A DNA stretch of 64,000 bases, from the NCBI RefSeq assembly GCF_014930455.1, contig NZ_JAAIYO010000006.1, forward strand, positions 186,001 through 250,000, read 5' to 3'. How positions within the stretch are numbered: position 1 is the stretch's first letter; each line of letters opens with the position of its first letter. This DNA comes from Corallococcus soli. GTDB taxonomy: Bacteria > Myxococcota > Myxococcia > Myxococcales > Myxococcaceae. This document shows, in pieces, positions 26,504-37,000 of this stretch. The position numbers and the translations under genes are program-made. The notes beneath the pieces were generated by a model, which saw nothing but the letters and a program-made list of their open reading frames with translations, did no database searches and was not told the origin of the DNA.

Positions 26504-27367
26504 CTACTCCTTCTCGATGTCCCGGTCCCAGAGCTGCACGCGGCCGTAGTCCTCCGACAGCCGACGCACCATCTCCGCCGCCAGCGCCACCGAGCGGTGC
26601 TTGCCACCCGTGCACCCCAGCGCCACCGTGAGGTACGCCTTGCCCTCCTTCTGGTAGCGGGGGAACAGGAACCGGCAGAGGTCCACGACCTTGTCCAGGA
26701 ACTGCTGCGTCTCGTCCCGGTCCAGCACGTACGCGGACACCTTGGGCACCTTGCCCGTGAGCCCCTTCAGCTCCGGCACGAAGTAGGGGTTGGGCAGGAA
26801 GCGCACGTCGAACACCAGGTCCGCCTGCGGCGGCACCCCGTACCGGTAGCCGAAGGACATGATGGACAGGCTGGGCCCCGTCGTGGGCTCCGGGCTGAAG
26901 CGGCCCTGCACCATGCGCTTCAGGTCGTGCACGTTGAGCGCCGACGAGTCGATGACCTGATCCGCCAGCTCGCGCAGGTCCTTGAGGGCCTCGCGTTCGG
27001 CGCGGATGCCCTCCGCCACCGTGCCGTCCGGGGCCAGCGGGTGGCGCCGGCGCGTCTCGCTGAAGCGGCGCAGGAGGCTGTCGTCGCTGGAGTCCAGGAA
27101 GAGCACGTCCACCTGGTGGCCGGCGCGGCGCACGTCGGCCAGCACGCGGGGCGCGTCCTTGAGGAAGACGCCCTCACGGACGTCCATCACCAGCGCCATG
27201 CGCTCGATGTGGCCCCCGCCCGCGAGCTCCGTGAGCTTGGGCAAGAGGAGCACCGGCAGGTTGTCGATGCAGAAGAACCCGGCGTCCTCCAGCGCACGGA
27301 TGGCGGTGGATTTTCCGGATCCGGACATGCCGGTGATGACGATGATCTGCTTCGCGGGGGCGGTCAC
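26504..27367 (-). CDS. rapZ: RapZ family nucleotide-binding protein
   Basis: 287 residues. Walker A GMSGSGKSTA (13-22), DVREGVFL near 60 and the C-terminal GCTGGKHRSVALAE-like motif (about 241-255) define RapZ (YvcJ). In E. coli RapZ binds RNA and GlcN6P and controls glmS through small RNAs; in other groups it binds nucleotides and accompanies PTS regulators. The GTG start overlaps the hprK stop (GTGA), so it is translationally coupled to hprK. Confidence 0.94.
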   Translation of the reverse strand: MTAPAKQIIVITGMSGSGKSTAIRALEDAGFFCIDNLPVLLLPKLTELAGGGHIERMALVMDVREGVFLKDAPRVLADVRRAGHQVDVLFLDSSDDSLLRRFSETRRRHPLAPDGTVAEGIRAEREALKDLRELADQVIDSSALNVHDLKRMVQGRFSPEPTTGPSLSIMSFGYRYGVPPQADLVFDVRFLPNPYFVPELKGLTGKVPKVSAYVLDRDETQQFLDKVVDLCRFLFPRYQKEGKAYLTVALGCTGGKHRSVALAAEMVRRLSEDYGRVQLWDRDIEKE

Positions 27368-28329
27368 TCGACCTCTTCTCCCAGATTGCGGCGCATCGCC
27401 CCCTGGGCGATGGCTCGATTGAGTCGTTCGGCGAATTCCCTCGCCGAGTGGTGGCCCTGAAGCTTCAACAGCTGGTTGCGCGCGGCCACTTCGACAATGG
27501 TGGCCATGTTGCGTCCGGGACGCACGGGGACGACCGACAAAGGGATGTCCACGCCGACGATTTGCAGGTGCTTGTCCTCTACGCCCAGACGGTCGTACTC
27601 CTGGTGCGGATCCCACTCCTGCAACTCGATGACAAGCTCTATCTTCTTCTGTTCCCGGACGGCGGACACTCCGAACAGGTCCTTGATGTTGATGATGCCC
27701 AGGCCGCGAATCTCCATGTGGTGCTTGATGACCGGGTTGCCCGCGCCGTAGACGGCCCCCTTCCTCCGGGTGACGTCCACGATGTCGTCCGCCACCAGCC
27801 GGTGGCCCCGCATCACCAGGTCCAGGGCGATTTCGCTCTTGCCGATGCCGCTCTTGCCCAGCAGCAGGATGCCCACGCCGAAGACGTCCATCAGCACGCC
27901 GTGGAGGCTGCTGGACTCCGTGAGCGCGTCCTCCAGGAACAGCTGCACCCGCTGGATGAACTCGCTGGAGAGCAGCGGCGTCTTCATCAGCGCCAGGCCC
28001 GTGGCCTCGCACGCGTCCACCAGGGCCTTGGGGGCGTCCAGCGCCTTGGTCACCACCACACAGGCCAGGTCCTCCTCGCCGAAGAGCTTGGCCAGCGATG
28101 CGCGCTGCCCCTCTTCCGGCAGAGTGGCCAGGTACGAAATCTCCGTGTTGCCGAACACCTGGACGCGGTGCGGGTGCAGGTGTTCGGTGAAGCCCGCCAG
28201 CGCCAGGCCCGGCTTCTGGATGCGCGAGGAGTCCACGGTGCGCTTCAGGCCCTGGGCGCCCGCCATCAGGGTGAGGCGCAGGTCGTGGCCCTCGTCCTCG
28301 AGGAGCTGGGAGATGCGAATGGATTTCAT
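27364..28329 (-). CDS. hprK: HPr kinase/phosphorylase
   Basis: Phosphorylates HPr on its regulatory serine (Ser49 of the HPr at 16669-16947) and can reverse this. 321 residues: an N-terminal regulatory domain (1-125), the catalytic His143, Walker A GKSGIGKS (158-165) and the HprK signature MEIRGLGIINI (205-215). It forms an operon with rapZ. Many proteobacteria keep hprK-rapZ next to the mannose PTS genes; here they are about 7 kb away on the same strand. Confidence 0.96.
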   Translation of the reverse strand: MKSIRISQLLEDEGHDLRLTLMAGAQGLKRTVDSSRIQKPGLALAGFTEHLHPHRVQVFGNTEISYLATLPEEGQRASLAKLFGEEDLACVVVTKALDAPKALVDACEATGLALMKTPLLSSEFIQRVQLFLEDALTESSSLHGVLMDVFGVGILLLGKSGIGKSEIALDLVMRGHRLVADDIVDVTRRKGAVYGAGNPVIKHHMEIRGLGIINIKDLFGVSAVREQKKIELVIELQEWDPHQEYDRLGVEDKHLQIVGVDIPLSVVPVRPGRNMATIVEVAARNQLLKLQGHHSAREFAERLNRAIAQGAMRRNLGEEVE

Positions 28330-28338
28330 CGTCGGGAC

Positions 28339-29880
28339 GTGGATATCACCCACCGGCCCCCGGAGGTGAACCCCGCCGTGCCGCCCGTCCCCGCCGCGCC
28401 CCCCACCGCTCCGGTCCCGCCGCCGGCCGCCCCGGTCGAAGCCTTGGCCGAGCGCCGCCTGGGAGGCGTGCTCCTGGGGGTGGTGCTGGTGCTGGGCGCC
28501 GCCTTCCGGCTGTACTGGGCGCTCCACGACGACGGCATCTACTGGCCGGACGAGGTCTACCAGAGCCTGGAGCCCGCCCACCGGCTGGTCTACGGTTACG
28601 GGCTGGTCGCCTGGGAGTTCGTCGAGGGCGCCCGGAACTGGGCGCTCCCCGGGCTGGTGGCGGGGGTGCTGGGGCTCGGTCGGCTGGTCGGCCTCAATGA
28701 GCCGGCGGGCTACCTGGGGCTGGTGAAGGGCTTCTTCGCGCTCGTGGGCACGGCGACGGCGTGGGCCACGTGGCGGCTGGCCCGCGCGGCCGGGGCGTCC
28801 TCCCTGGGGGCCTCCGCGGGGGCAGCCCTGTTCGCCCTGGCGTCGGTGCCCCTCTACTTCGCCCCCCGGGCCATGAGCGAGAACGCCTCCGTGCTGCCGG
28901 TGGCGCTGGGACTGGCCCTGGCCCTGGCGCCGGGGGCGTCCCGGCGGGCCGTGGTGGCGGGGGCGTCCCTGCTGGGGCTGGCGGTGCTGCTGCGGCTGCA
29001 GAACGGCATCTTCTGCGTGGGGCTGCTGGGGGTGCTGGCCGCGCGGCGCCAGTGGCGCGACGCGGGCGTGGCGCTGGCGGTGCTGGCCGGGTGGGCGCTG
29101 GCCTTCGGCCTGCTGGACCGGCTCACCTGGGGGCGCTGGTTCCACTCCGCCATCGTCTACCTGGACTTCAACGTGGTGCAGGGAAAGGCGGCCCAGTGGG
29201 GCACGGAGGACTTCGACTACTACCCGCGCATCCTGCGCCGGGCGATGCCGGGGGTGTCCATGCTCGTGGGCGTGCTGGCGCTCGTGGCGCTGCCCCGGGC
29301 GTGGGGGCTGGCCGCGCTGGCGGCGGGGTTCGTCCTGCTGCACGCGCACCAGCCGCACAAGGAGCTGCGCTTCCTGGTGCCGGTGCTGCCGCTGTTCGCG
29401 GCGCTCGCGGGCGTGGGGCTGGATTCGCTGCTGGGCGTGCTTCGCGGCTTCCCCGCGCGGGCCACGGCCACGGTGGCGGTGGTGGGAGGGGCGCTGGTGT
29501 CCGGCGCGGGCGCGGGGGCGCTGACCTTCGGGGAGGTGGGCCAGTACGAGCGCGTGCGGCCCAAGGACAGCGCGTGGGACGACCAGGGCTCCGTCAACCG
29601 GCTGCTGGAGGCGGCGGGCCGGCAGGACGACGTGTGCGGCCTGAAGGTGGAGGCCGTGCACCTGGCGTGGACGGGGGGCTACAGCTACTTCCACCGGAAG
29701 GTGCCGCTCTACCCCCACAACGGCCCGTCCCGGGGCACGCGCCAGTTCAGCCACGTCATCACCCGGCCGGACCTGGGGGGCGCGGGCGTGACGGTGGCCC
29801 GGGATGGCCCGCTGGCGCTGGTGAAGCTGCCCGTGGGGGACTGCGTGCCGGACCCCGGCTATTCGTGGCGGTTGCCTTGA
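28339..29880 (+). CDS. Membrane glycosyltransferase of the Alg9/PMT-like type
   Basis: About 513 residues with some ten hydrophobic helices. An early luminal motif HDDGIYWPDEVYQSLEPAHRLVYGYG resembles the Asp/Glu-bearing first loop of GT22/GT-C mannosyltransferases (HPDEVFQ), and HAHQPHKELRFLVPVLPLF matches the HKEXRF motif of that family. It probably transfers a sugar from a lipid-linked donor at the outer face of the inner membrane. Acceptor unknown. The start is uncertain: GTG 28339 or GTG 28366, neither with a strong ribosome-binding site. It is divergent from hprK. Confidence 0.82.
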   Translation: MDITHRPPEVNPAVPPVPAAPPTAPVPPPAAPVEALAERRLGGVLLGVVLVLGAAFRLYWALHDDGIYWPDEVYQSLEPAHRLVYGYGLVAWEFVEGARNWALPGLVAGVLGLGRLVGLNEPAGYLGLVKGFFALVGTATAWATWRLARAAGASSLGASAGAALFALASVPLYFAPRAMSENASVLPVALGLALALAPGASRRAVVAGASLLGLAVLLRLQNGIFCVGLLGVLAARRQWRDAGVALAVLAGWALAFGLLDRLTWGRWFHSAIVYLDFNVVQGKAAQWGTEDFDYYPRILRRAMPGVSMLVGVLALVALPRAWGLAALAAGFVLLHAHQPHKELRFLVPVLPLFAALAGVGLDSLLGVLRGFPARATATVAVVGGALVSGAGAGALTFGEVGQYERVRPKDSAWDDQGSVNRLLEAAGRQDDVCGLKVEAVHLAWTGGYSYFHRKVPLYPHNGPSRGTRQFSHVITRPDLGGAGVTVARDGPLALVKLPVGDCVPDPGYSWRLP

Positions 29881-29942
29881 GGGCAACGAATGGGGCGGCA
29901 AGGCCCTTTCCGCCCCACCCGGCGGGTTGCTAAGCCACGGCC

Positions 29943-30293
29943 ATGTCCGAAGCCACCTGCCTCTTCTGCAAGATTCGCGAAGGTGCCATCCCGGCGAAGA
30001 TCGTCTACCAGGACGAGCACTGCCTGGCCTTCGAGGACATCAACCCCCAGGCCCCCACGCACGTGCTGTTCATCCCGCGCAAGCACATCGCCACGGTGAA
30101 CGACCTCACCCACGAGGACCGCGAGCTGGTGGGCAGCCTCTACCTGGGCGCGGCGAAGGTGGCGCGCGAGCGGGGCCACGCGGACACGGGCTACCGGGTG
30201 GTGATGAACACCCAGCGCGACGCGGGGCAGACGGTGTTCCACATCCACCTGCACCTGCTCGCGGGCCGTCCCCTCCACTGGCCGCCGGGCTAG
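29943..30293 (+). CDS. HIT (histidine triad) family nucleotide hydrolase
   Basis: 116 residues. The active-site triad HIHLH (100-104) with the QTVFHIHLHLLAGRPL context, and an N-terminal CxxC (Cys6, Cys9), define the HINT/PKCI branch. Relatives hydrolyse adenosine 5'-phosphoramidates. ATG at 29943; the GC-rich hairpin at 30320-30347 ends the transcript. Confidence 0.95.
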   Translation: MSEATCLFCKIREGAIPAKIVYQDEHCLAFEDINPQAPTHVLFIPRKHIATVNDLTHEDRELVGSLYLGAAKVARERGHADTGYRVVMNTQRDAGQTVFHIHLHLLAGRPLHWPPG

Positions 30294-30319
30294 CGCGCCC
30301 GCGCGAGCACGCCTGTCCC

Positions 30320-30347
30320 CCGCGCGGCCCGTGACAGGGCCGCGCGG
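30320..30347 (+). terminator. GC-rich hairpin after the HIT gene
   Basis: A perfect 11-bp stem, CCGCGCGGCCC with GGGCCGCGCGG, around a 6-nt loop, 27 nt after the HIT stop. The tail is CGGGTCTAG and not a T-tract. Confidence 0.6.
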
Positions 30348-30404
30348 CGGGTCTAGCGTCCGGGAGCGCGTGGCACCCTTCTTCCCAGGGCGTGCCAGCC
30401 TTCC

Positions 30405-31175
30405 ATGTTCAGTGCCCAGTCGTCGCCCAAGACACGCCGCGCCTACTCGCGCCTCGCCCTGCTGCTGGCCGCCGTCGCCGGGGCCGTCAACGCCGTGGGG
30501 TTCGTGGCGCTGGGCGCGCACAGCTCCCACATGTCGGGGCACATGGCGACGCTGGGCGAGTCGCTGGCGCTGGGGCAACCGGGCACGGGCTGGCTGTCCG
30601 CGCAGCTGATGGCCTCGTTCGTCGCCGGGGCCACGAGCGCGGCGGCGCTGCTGGATGCATCGCGGCACCGCGTGCGGGGCCGGCACGTCTCCGCGCTGCT
30701 GCTGGAGGCGGTGGTGCTGGCCGGCATCGGCGTGGGGATGGCGGGCCACGTGGGCGTGCGCGCGCCGGTGTTCCCGTGGGCGCTGGCGTTCGCCATGGGG
30801 TTGCAGAATGCGCTCGTCACCCGGCTGTCCGGCGCAGTGGTGCGCACCACGCACGTCACGGGGCTGCTCACGGACATCGGCATCCAGTTGGTGCACATGA
30901 TGGCGTGGGTGCGCGACGGCCTGCGGGGCGAGGGCGCGCCGGGCCTGTGGCACCGCCTGCGCGACCTGCCATCCGCCGTGCAGTTCGAGCGCACGCGGCT
31001 GCACCTGGGCCTGGCGTTGGCGTTCCTCGCCGGCTCCACGCTGGGCGCCTTCCTGTTCCTGCGCCACGGGGCCGTGACGCTGGCGCTGCCGTGCGCGGTG
31101 CTGGGCGTGCTGGCGGTGCTGGACGTGCGCCTGTCCGCGGTGCCCTCCGCGTCCGCCACCGCCCCAGGCCGCTGA
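30405..31175 (+). CDS. YoaK/DUF1275 family membrane protein
   Basis: 256 residues with about six hydrophobic helices. The family pattern is clear: AGAVNAVGFVALGAHSSHMSGHMA at 24-47 and the repeat-related AFAMGLQNALVTRLSGAVVRTTHVTGLLTD at about 128-157. Transport of a small solute has been proposed for the family but is not established. It converges with the transporter/spermidine-synthase-like gene, 22 bp away. Confidence 0.9.
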   Translation: MFSAQSSPKTRRAYSRLALLLAAVAGAVNAVGFVALGAHSSHMSGHMATLGESLALGQPGTGWLSAQLMASFVAGATSAAALLDASRHRVRGRHVSALLLEAVVLAGIGVGMAGHVGVRAPVFPWALAFAMGLQNALVTRLSGAVVRTTHVTGLLTDIGIQLVHMMAWVRDGLRGEGAPGLWHRLRDLPSAVQFERTRLHLGLALAFLAGSTLGAFLFLRHGAVTLALPCAVLGVLAVLDVRLSAVPSASATAPGR

Positions 31176-31197
31176 AGGCCGCGCGGCTCAGGGGAAC

Positions 31198-33411
31198 TCA
31201 GGGGGACTCGGGCGAGGCCACCGGCGGCGCCGGGGGCGGGTCGTCGTTCTTCTGGATGCCCATTTCCTCCGGAGCCCTGGAGCGGCGCACCGCTTGGAGC
31301 ACGCTGCTGCGCTCGTCCGTCCAGACGTAGTCGGGCTCTCCGCGCAGCGACATGCGCCGCACGCGCGACCCCGTCTTGCGGAAGGTGGAGCCCCAGGCGA
31401 ACTCCTTGTCCGGGCTCAGCAGGACCCAGCTGCTGGACAGCGTGTCCTCCGTCGTCTCGCTGACGACGAGCGTGGCGAACAGCCCCAGCGCCTTCGCGTG
31501 CGCCAGGCTGATGGGCACCAGGTCCAGGTACTGATTGCTGATGTGCAGCGCCAGCACGCCGTGTGGCGCCAGGTGCTGGCGGTAGAGCGCCAGCGCTTCA
31601 TGCGTCACCAGGTGCATGGGGATGGCGTCCGAGCTGAAGACGTCCAGCGCCAGCACGTCGAACAGGTTCTTCGGCCCGTGCGCCAGCTCCTGCTCCAGGG
31701 AGATGCGCGCGTCGCCCTCCACCACCTCCATCTTCGCGGGCGAGTCCCCCAGGTAGCTGAAGTAGCCGCCCTCCCCTTGCGCGAGCGCGATGATGACGGG
31801 GTTGATTTCGTAGAAGCGCACCGCGTCCCCGGCCTCCAGCAGCGCGGCGCTGCCGCCCACGCCCAGCCCCAGCATGCCCACGCGCAGGGAGGTGGGCAGC
31901 CCCAGCGCATCGCGCCACCGGCGCTGCTCCGTGAGCGCCAGGCCCAGGCCGCTGTCGCGCGAGTAGTAGGACGTGGGGGCGCGCCGTCGCTTCGCGTCAA
32001 CGTACTGCCAGCCGTGGGTGATGGCGCCGTGGCGCAGGGTGAACTGGTGTTCGCGCGGGTCGTCCGGGTCCTGCTCCAGCACCTGCACGACGCCGAAGAA
32101 GTTGCGCTCGGAGAAGCGCACGCGGCCCTGGGCGCCGGAGACGAGGAGCGACAGGTTCAACGCCACCATCACCAGCATGGCCCCGCGCAGCACGCGCTGC
32201 ACGCGGGCCGTCGTCTTCTCATGGGGGGGCCGTTGCAGCATGCCCGCCAGCGCCACCAGGCAGCAGGCGCCCAGCGCCAGCGGGTGCTCCCAGTAGACGT
32301 TGAAGATGGCGGGGGCAATCAGGCTGACGAACACGCCGCCCAGCACCCCGCCGACGGACACCCACAGGTAGAAGGCGCTCAGGTAGCGCGGGGCCGGGCG
32401 GTAGCGGTACAGCTCGCCGTGGCACACCATGGCGCCCGTGAAGAGCGCGGAGGCGTGGAAGAGCACCTGCCACCCCAGGTGCAGCGAGGGGCCCTCCTTC
32501 TGCGCGTACGACACCAGGGCCAGCGCGGCGATGAGGGCCACCGAGTACGGGCCGCGCGCGTAGAAGGACTCGCGCGAGAAGGCCAGGATGAAGGTGACCA
32601 GGTACACGGCCAGCGGCATCACCCACAGGAAGGGACCCGCCGCCACGTCCTGGGAGAGCTTGTTCGTCGTGGCCAGCAGCAGCACCGACGCGCACATGCT
32701 CAGCCCCAGCCACATCAGCGTGCGCTTCACGCCCGGGCGCGGCGCGTCGGGCGCGGGTTCGGCAACGGCCTCCCGAGCAGGCTCGGGCAACGTCCCCGCC
32801 GCCGTGCGGCGAATCAGGTCCCCGGCGCAGGCGATGGCGAAGAGGACGAAGAGGCCGAAGCCCGCGGTCCACCCCCACGCCTGCGCGCCGCGTCCCACGA
32901 AGGGCTCCACCAGGAAGGGGTAGCCCAGCAGCGCCAGCAGCGAGCCGACGTTGGACAGCGCGTACAGCGCATACGGCGAGCGGCCCGGCCGCGCGCGGGC
33001 GAACCACGACTGGAGCAGCGGGCCGGTGGTGCTCAGCACGAAGAAGGGCAGGCCCAGGGTGACGGCCAGCATCCCCATCAACCGGAGCACGGGCAGGTGG
33101 TCGTCCACCGGGCGCCACCCGTCCCCGGGCGTCAGCGGCGAGCCCGTCAAGACGGCCCGCGCCGCGAGCGCCGCCACCGCCACCGCCAGCAGGCCCAGGT
33201 GCAGCAGGGCCTGCGTGCGCGGGCGCAGCCGCGACGCCACCGCGTGCGCATACGCGTACCCCGCGAGCAGCGCGGCCTGGAAGAAGAGCATGCACGCGGT
33301 CCACACCGACGGCGTGCCGCCGTACCACGGCAGGGCGTAGCGGCCCGCCAGCGGCTGGATGCCGAAGAGCAGGAAGGCGCTGGTGAAGATGGCGAGGGCG
33401 TAGCGGACCAT
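31198..33411 (-). CDS. Fused MFS-like membrane and spermidine-synthase-like protein
   Basis: 737 residues. The N-terminal ~440 residues hold about 11 hydrophobic helices, beginning FLLFGIQPLAGRYALPWYGGTPSVWTACMLFFQ, typical of 'fused MFS/spermidine synthase' proteins. The C-terminal ~260 residues carry a SAM/aminopropyl-transferase Rossmann fold (VGMLGLGVGGSAALLEAGDAVRFYEINP, then a VLALDVFSSDAIP loop). The catalytic Asp of true spermidine synthases lies in a changed context, so the reaction is unknown. It is anchored in the inner membrane. Divergent from the next lipoprotein gene. Confidence 0.85.
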   Translation of the reverse strand: MVRYALAIFTSAFLLFGIQPLAGRYALPWYGGTPSVWTACMLFFQAALLAGYAYAHAVASRLRPRTQALLHLGLLAVAVAALAARAVLTGSPLTPGDGWRPVDDHLPVLRLMGMLAVTLGLPFFVLSTTGPLLQSWFARARPGRSPYALYALSNVGSLLALLGYPFLVEPFVGRGAQAWGWTAGFGLFVLFAIACAGDLIRRTAAGTLPEPAREAVAEPAPDAPRPGVKRTLMWLGLSMCASVLLLATTNKLSQDVAAGPFLWVMPLAVYLVTFILAFSRESFYARGPYSVALIAALALVSYAQKEGPSLHLGWQVLFHASALFTGAMVCHGELYRYRPAPRYLSAFYLWVSVGGVLGGVFVSLIAPAIFNVYWEHPLALGACCLVALAGMLQRPPHEKTTARVQRVLRGAMLVMVALNLSLLVSGAQGRVRFSERNFFGVVQVLEQDPDDPREHQFTLRHGAITHGWQYVDAKRRRAPTSYYSRDSGLGLALTEQRRWRDALGLPTSLRVGMLGLGVGGSAALLEAGDAVRFYEINPVIIALAQGEGGYFSYLGDSPAKMEVVEGDARISLEQELAHGPKNLFDVLALDVFSSDAIPMHLVTHEALALYRQHLAPHGVLALHISNQYLDLVPISLAHAKALGLFATLVVSETTEDTLSSSWVLLSPDKEFAWGSTFRKTGSRVRRMSLRGEPDYVWTDERSSVLQAVRRSRAPEEMGIQKNDDPPPAPPVASPESP

Positions 33412-33620
33412 GCGGCCTTGGAGCGAGGGGGAGGCGCAGCGGAAGGGACCCGCGCGCACAGTGTTTCCCGCCAGGAGCGCACCCCTGTCAACGCCCGCCC
33501 CGTCAAAGCCCGGCGGACGACCAGGCAGGCATCCGTCGGCGCGGGTGGCCGACCCGGACTTCAGCCCTACATTCCCGGACGGGAACGGCGCGGACGTGGC
33601 TTGCGCCAGAGGGGATGACC

Positions 33621-34049
33621 ATGCGGGGATTCGGGCGCGGTGCGGTGGCGGTGCTCGTGGGCGGGGCGCTGGGGCTCTGGGGCTGCGGTGGCGAACAGCC
33701 CCCCCAGGCGCAGAGCGGCTTCCAGGACCCGGTGCAGATGCAGCACCGGGAGAAGGATGACCGGGCCTCGACGACGGTGAACAACCACGTCCGCGACACG
33801 GCGGAGATGAGCCGCGGCGGCAGGCCCTATGACAGCGACCGCGCGGGGACGGGCGGCTCCGGACGTCAGGTCGGCGGGGGCGCGGCGCTCGGCACGGGCC
33901 TCGCGGACAGCTACCGGGGCACCGGCGGCGCGGGCCTGGATGCCGGCACGGACGCGGGCACGGCTGGGATGGCCCCACGCTCCGGCATGAACCCCGGGGC
34001 GCCGGACGCGGGCAGCGGGGACCGGATGGACGCGGGCAGCCGACGCTAG
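33621..34049 (+). CDS. Glycine-rich lipoprotein, function unknown
   Basis: 142 residues with a lipobox (LGLWGC, Cys22). The remainder is low-complexity, rich in Gly, Asp, Ala and Arg, with DAGT units like those in other lipoproteins of this window. An ATG lies at 33615 too, but GAGGGG is correctly spaced (6 nt) only for 33621. No domain is recognised. It is probably an outer-membrane or periplasmic lipoprotein. Confidence 0.65.
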   Translation: MRGFGRGAVAVLVGGALGLWGCGGEQPPQAQSGFQDPVQMQHREKDDRASTTVNNHVRDTAEMSRGGRPYDSDRAGTGGSGRQVGGGAALGTGLADSYRGTGGAGLDAGTDAGTAGMAPRSGMNPGAPDAGSGDRMDAGSRR

Positions 34050-34076
34050 GGGCCCGACGGGGGCAGCGGGCGCTGC

Positions 34077-37000
34077 CTAGTTCTGGCTGCGCCGCGCTTT
34101 CTTCAGCGCCTCGTGCATGGCCTTCACGCGCTTGAGGAGGTTGGCCTCGTTGCTACCGTCGTTGTTGTTGATGTCATCCAACAGGCCCGGGAAGAGGCTG
34201 CAGGGCATCTGCATGATTTCGCAGCCGTGCTTCTGATTGAGTTCGATGTAGAGCGCCTTTGTCTCGGCCCACTCCTTCTCCAACTCGGTGGATGCCCTCT
34301 TGGCCGCGGCGTCCTTCGCGGGAGCGCGCGTCGTGGCGGCGCGCTTGGCGGCGGCGCGGGAAGGGGCCGGCTTCTTCGCGGACGGGGCGGGCGACGGCGC
34401 GACGGCGTCGGTCTCGCTCGGGGCAATCAGGTCATCGCCCTCGATGGCGGGCCTGGGGGCGACGTCGTTCGCGGGCGCGACCGGTTCGGGCGCCGGGGGC
34501 ACCTCGGCCGGAGCCCCGTCCTTGACGGGCGGCGAGATGGGCCGCGCCGCGGGGACCGCGGGCTGCGTGGGGTCCTGGACCCGCATGGGCGGCGGCGGCG
34601 TGAACGTCCTGGACTTCTCCAGGCCCGCGGCCACGCGCAGCTCGGGGACGAAGTAGAGCCCCGCGCCCGCGATGAGGGCCACCACCGCCAGCAGGGCGAT
34701 GAACACCAGGATGGAGCGCAGGACGCCGCCGGATGCGGGCGCCTTCTCGCGGCGCGCGGGACGGAGCGGCTCCGCGGGCTCCGGCCGCACGGGCATGGCC
34801 TTGCGCCGGGTCTCGTCGCGCGACGTGCGCGAGGTGGAGGACTCGTCCGGGTCCACGGCGGGCGTCGTGCGGCTGGCGGCGACGGCGCGCATGCCCGACG
34901 CGGTGCTCGAACGCGCGGGCGTGCCCGGCGATGAACCCCGCGCCCGGCGCGAACCCGTGCGGCCCTTGCTGGCGCCGGTGTCGGTCTCCCGGCGGCCGGA
35001 AGACACGCTGGCCTCCCCCAGCAGCGCTTCGTCCAGCACCACGCGGGGCTGGGCGTCCTCGCGGCGAGGGGCGCGCGGCAGGGTGATGCGCGGATGCGTG
35101 TCCGCGTGGGCCTCGCGTGAGGCCGGATCCTCTTCCGGTTCGGCGGTGATGTAGGGCAGGCCCGCGTCGGGCTCCAGGGCGTGCGGATCCACCGAGACCG
35201 ACTCGCCCGACGGCCGGGTGTCCTGCATCGTGGGACGGGGGGCCGGGCCGGAGCCCAGCGCCTCCATCTCCACGGGCGCCATGGGCCGGGAGGGCGGGGC
35301 GTACGACGGCCCTCCGGTTTGGATGGACGGCACCTGGATGGTGGGCGCGGCGTGCGAAGGCACCGGCCGGCTGCCGTTCGAGGGCGTCGTCACACCCGGG
35401 CGCGAGGACGACATGGACGGGGTGGCCGCGGCATTCGAGGGCGCCGGCCGGCTGCCGTTCGAGGGCGTCGTCACCCCGGGGCGCGAGGACGACACGGACG
35501 GGATGGCCACGGCGGTGGGACGCAGGCCTTCCGGGATGCGCGGCTCGGCGACGCGAATCGGCTCGTAGGAGCGCGGCAGCGGATCCGTGGCGCGCGGCGG
35601 CTCGAAGGAGCGCGGCAGCGGGTCCGTGGCGCGCGGCAGCGGGTCCGTGGCGCGCGGCTCGGAGCCCGGAACCCAACCGGCCTCGGCGCGGGGCTCCGGC
35701 CAGGGATACGGGCTGGGAGGAAGCTCCTCGTCGTCGAGGAACGGCCCGTCCGGCGGCGGAGGCGGCTCCATGAACGGCAGCGAGCCCCCTGATTCGGAGT
35801 CGAACTGCGCCGCGCCGAAGTCCGCGGACGGCGGGGGCGGCGGCGCCACCGGGCGCGAGGCATCCGCCGGAACGATGGGCACGGGGCCATCCAGGGGCGA
35901 CCGGCCCGAAGCGCCGGGCTCGGACGGGCGGAAGGCCGGAATCGGCGGCGCGGGCGGCGGCGGCGCGGACGGGCGCGGCGGAGGACGGGCCTCCACCGGC
36001 TGCGCGGCGCGCGGCGACAGGCCGTCCGAGAAGGGCAGCGACGCCCCGGAGTCCGCGAACGGGCGCGAGGCGGGCTCCAGCGACACGTCCGAAGGCGGCA
36101 GCGACGAGGCGCGCGGCGCGGTGGGCTCCGCGACGCTGGCCTCCACGGGCGACAGCGCCTCCGCGCGGGGCGCGGTGGGCTCGCCCGGGGGCAACTCCGG
36201 CGACAGGGACTCGAAGTACGCCGGCCCCCGGGGCTCGTCCGGTGAGGGCCGGTCCGAGGGGAGGCGGATGGCGGGGAGGCCCTCCAGGATGGTGGGGCGC
36301 TCCATCGCTTCCGCGCGGACCTCCACCGTGGGCGAGGGCTCCGACGACGCCGGGTTCGGCCGCGCGCGGGCACGGGCCGCCTCCTCCAGCGCCTCCACCG
36401 GGAAGGCGGGGCGGGTGGACTCGTCCATCACCACGCCCGGGCGCGTCTCTCCGTCGTCGCGCGCCCCACCGCCGTCCTCGCGGCTGCGCGGCGTGGGGTG
36501 GAAGGACAGCGGCTCCAACGGGCCGTCCAGGCGGATGGTCTTCGGCGGCAGCGACGGCATCGTCGGCCGGAGCGGCGCGCCCTGGGCCTCGTAGGTGCCG
36601 CTGGCCCGGGTCTCGCGCGGCACCTCGCGCAGGCTGGCCAGCAGGCGCCGTTCGGACTGGTAGTCCGAGGAGAAGAGGTCGCGCATGAAGCGGCTGACGC
36701 TCTCCGGACCCGCGCTGGTGTCGATCTCCATCAGGCACGCCTGGAGGCGCCCCCGGAACTCCTCCGCCGTCTGGAAGCGCTGCCCGGGCTCCACCGCCAG
36801 CGCCTTGGCCACCAGCTGCGACACCGACGGCGGCGTCAGCGGCTCCACTTCATTGAGCGCGGGCACCTTCGGGTTCGCCACCGCGGACATCAGTTCGCCG
36901 GGCGGCATCGCGTCGAAGGGGTTCTGCCCGGAGATGAGTTCGTAGAGGCACAGGCCCACCGCGTACAGGTCGCTGCGGCGGTCCACCGGCTGGTGCCGGG

